Shown: one piece after another, positions 5,794-7,038 of the stretch
How the letters are laid out: each line of letters begins with the position of its first letter
Numbering within the stretch: position 1 is the stretch's first letter
Assembly (NCBI GenBank): GCA_018656255.1
Contig: JABHYI010000041.1
Coordinates: 1 to 7,038, forward strand
DNA from: Bacteroidota bacterium
GTDB taxonomy: Bacteria; Bacteroidota; Bacteroidia; Flavobacteriales; Flavobacteriaceae
Reading direction: 5' to 3'
Length of the DNA stretch: 7,038 nucleotides
Translations under genes and position numbers: made by a program
The notes under the pieces: generated by a model
What the model was told of the DNA's origin: nothing
The model's database searches: none
What the model saw: the letters and a program-made list of their open reading frames with translations, nothing else

Positions 5794-7038
5794 AGAGAAT
5801 TTGCTACATATTTATATACCTTAATATATATACCGGTTTTTTCTTGCTTGCACACAGCCAGGATATAACCCTCACCGTATCTTTTGAAACGAGCATGCCA
5901 AAAACACTTGAAGACGATCTGGCAATAACCCAAAAACATGAGGATTTTGAAAGTGTAAAAAAAGAAATAGAAAGACTTTCTAAGAAAATAGAAATGTTTG
6001 GATACTTAGAAAACTCCTTGAACTCTATGGAGAGAATTTCAGACTCAACAGTTGCAGCTAACTTTTACATAGGCAAAAGATATACGCAGCTAAAGGTAGA
6101 CTATAGTAACACTCCATTTACCCAAAATCAAGTTGCGCTTATTGCAAAAAACACAAAAGAAAATTATTTCATCATACCCTTGCAAGAGAGCAAAAGTACC
6201 TTAGAGAAACTAAACCATCTGCAAACAAAAAACGGAAATACATTTGGTAGACTAAAACTAACAAACCTTAGCACCCAAGACACTATACTTCTAGCCACCC
6301 TAAAAACATCTGTAACATCAAAAAGAACAATTGATTCAATTGCTGTGAAAGGATATCAAAAATTTCCTGCCTCGTTTATAAAATATTATGCGGGTATAAA
6401 AAAAGGAACTGTTTTTGACAGCCAGCAAGTAGTTGAAAAAAACAACGCTTTAAATAGTCTGGGATTTGCAAACAGTATCAAGCCGCCCCAAGCATTATTT
6501 GAAAAAGAAAAAACAACGCTCTATTTATATCTAGAAAAACAAAACTTCAACACATTTGATGGTATTATAGGTTTTGCCACCAATGAGCAAACACAAAACC
6601 TAGCATTTAACGGCTATATAGATTTAGTACTAAACAACAATCTTAACTTTGGAGAGCAACTTGTTATAAAATACAAAGCAGATGGCTCAGATCAAGAAAG
6701 CCTAACATTAAAAACACAACTACCCTATTTATTTAGAACTCCTTTCGGGATTCAAGCAGAACTTAACATTTTTAAACGGGATAGCACATTCTCTTCGGCA
6801 TCTCAAGGAGTGAGCACTTCTTACCAAATATCACCAAGATCTAAAGCATCTTTAGGCTTCAACTCAAAAACCTCCAATGAACTTTTATCCCAAAACTCAA
6901 ACCCTCAAAATATTCAAGATTTCAATACAGCCTCTCTTAGGGCTGGACTAGTTTTTTTAAAATTACAACAGAGCACGCTTTTTCCTGTAAAAACATTTAT
7001 GAGCCTGCAAGGAGGTCTTGGGACAAGAAAAACAAATA
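5790..7038 (+). CDS. Omp85/BamA-family outer-membrane protein with POTRA domain (3' end outside window)
   Basis: This is probably a beta-barrel outer-membrane protein of the Omp85 superfamily, which insert or transport proteins or lipids across the outer membrane; the substrate is unknown. 416 codons are visible. From a TTG start the product has a signal peptide: basic LKR, a hydrophobic core at about residues 4-21, and cleavage likely after AHS (21-23), leaving QDITLTV. The first ATG (5895, codon 36) would lose this, so TTG is preferred; the frame is closed by TAA at 5775. Next come a charged, probably coiled-coil segment (about 51-82), a weak POTRA-like region (about 100-178), and a clear POTRA domain (about 180-251: IDSIAVKGYQKFP to LYLYLEKQ). 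Barrel strands then begin (FDGIIGF, LPYLFRTPFGIQAELNIFKRD). It is divergent from the ribosomal operon and A-, Lys- and Asn-rich, unlike it. No strong promoter was found for it. An antisense frame at 5709-5939 is a shadow. Confidence 0.82.
   Translation, partial: MKRICYIFIYLNIYTGFFLLAHSQDITLTVSFETSMPKTLEDDLAITQKHEDFESVKKEIERLSKKIEMFGYLENSLNSMERISDSTVAANFYIGKRYTQLKVDYSNTPFTQNQVALIAKNTKENYFIIPLQESKSTLEKLNHLQTKNGNTFGRLKLTNLSTQDTILLATLKTSVTSKRTIDSIAVKGYQKFPASFIKYYAGIKKGTVFDSQQVVEKNNALNSLGFANSIKPPQALFEKEKTTLYLYLEKQNFNTFDGIIGFATNEQTQNLAFNGYIDLVLNNNLNFGEQLVIKYKADGSDQESLTLKTQLPYLFRTPFGIQAELNIFKRDSTFSSASQGVSTSYQISPRSKASLGFNSKTSNELLSQNSNPQNIQDFNTASLRAGLVFLKLQQSTLFPVKTFMSLQGGLGTRKTN

Noticed and set aside
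5709..5939. Minus-strand 76-codon frame in the divergent region
   Set aside because: It is antisense to the signal-peptide region of the Omp85-family gene and crosses the intergenic gap; its protein has no recognisable features, and the plus strand explains the sequence better.

Overview
The window is about 38% G+C (estimated by eye) and looks like chromosomal DNA of a member of the Bacteroidota, most likely a marine Flavobacteriaceae. Three things point there. The str and S10 ribosomal operons are fused without a tuf gene. Nearly all start codons lack a Shine-Dalgarno sequence. The only convincing promoter matches the Bacteroidota consensus TTTG-N19-TAnnTTTG rather than the E. coli -35/-10 type. 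The genus cannot be fixed from sequence alone.

Layout: positions 1-5605 hold eight minus-strand genes, read right to left as rpsL (S12), rpsG (S7), fusA (EF-G), rpsJ (S10), rplC (L3), rplD (L4), rplW (L23) and rplB (L2, cut by the left edge). Most neighbours are a few bases apart or overlap. The exception is a spacer of about 200 nt between rpsJ and rplC, positions 2081-2280. It contains several short hairpins and one good intrinsic-terminator-like hairpin followed by a T-rich tract in the direction of transcription. This is the most interesting non-coding element here and looks like an attenuator or ribosomal-protein leader lying inside the operon.

Positions 5606-5789 are a divergent intergenic region. 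It carries the operon promoter on the minus strand and, on the plus strand, a possible 21-codon upstream ORF. From 5790 to the right edge an Omp85/BamA-family outer-membrane protein gene runs on the plus strand. Its likely start is TTG: this is the only start that gives a signal peptide, whereas the first in-frame ATG (5895) lies downstream of the signal peptide.

The operon genes work together in translation: S12, S7 and S10 of the small subunit, L3, L4, L23 and L2 of the large subunit, and the translocation GTPase EF-G. The divergent gene is unrelated in function (cell envelope) and shares only the intergenic region. No RNA genes, insertion sequences, CRISPR arrays or signs of recent gene transfer were seen.
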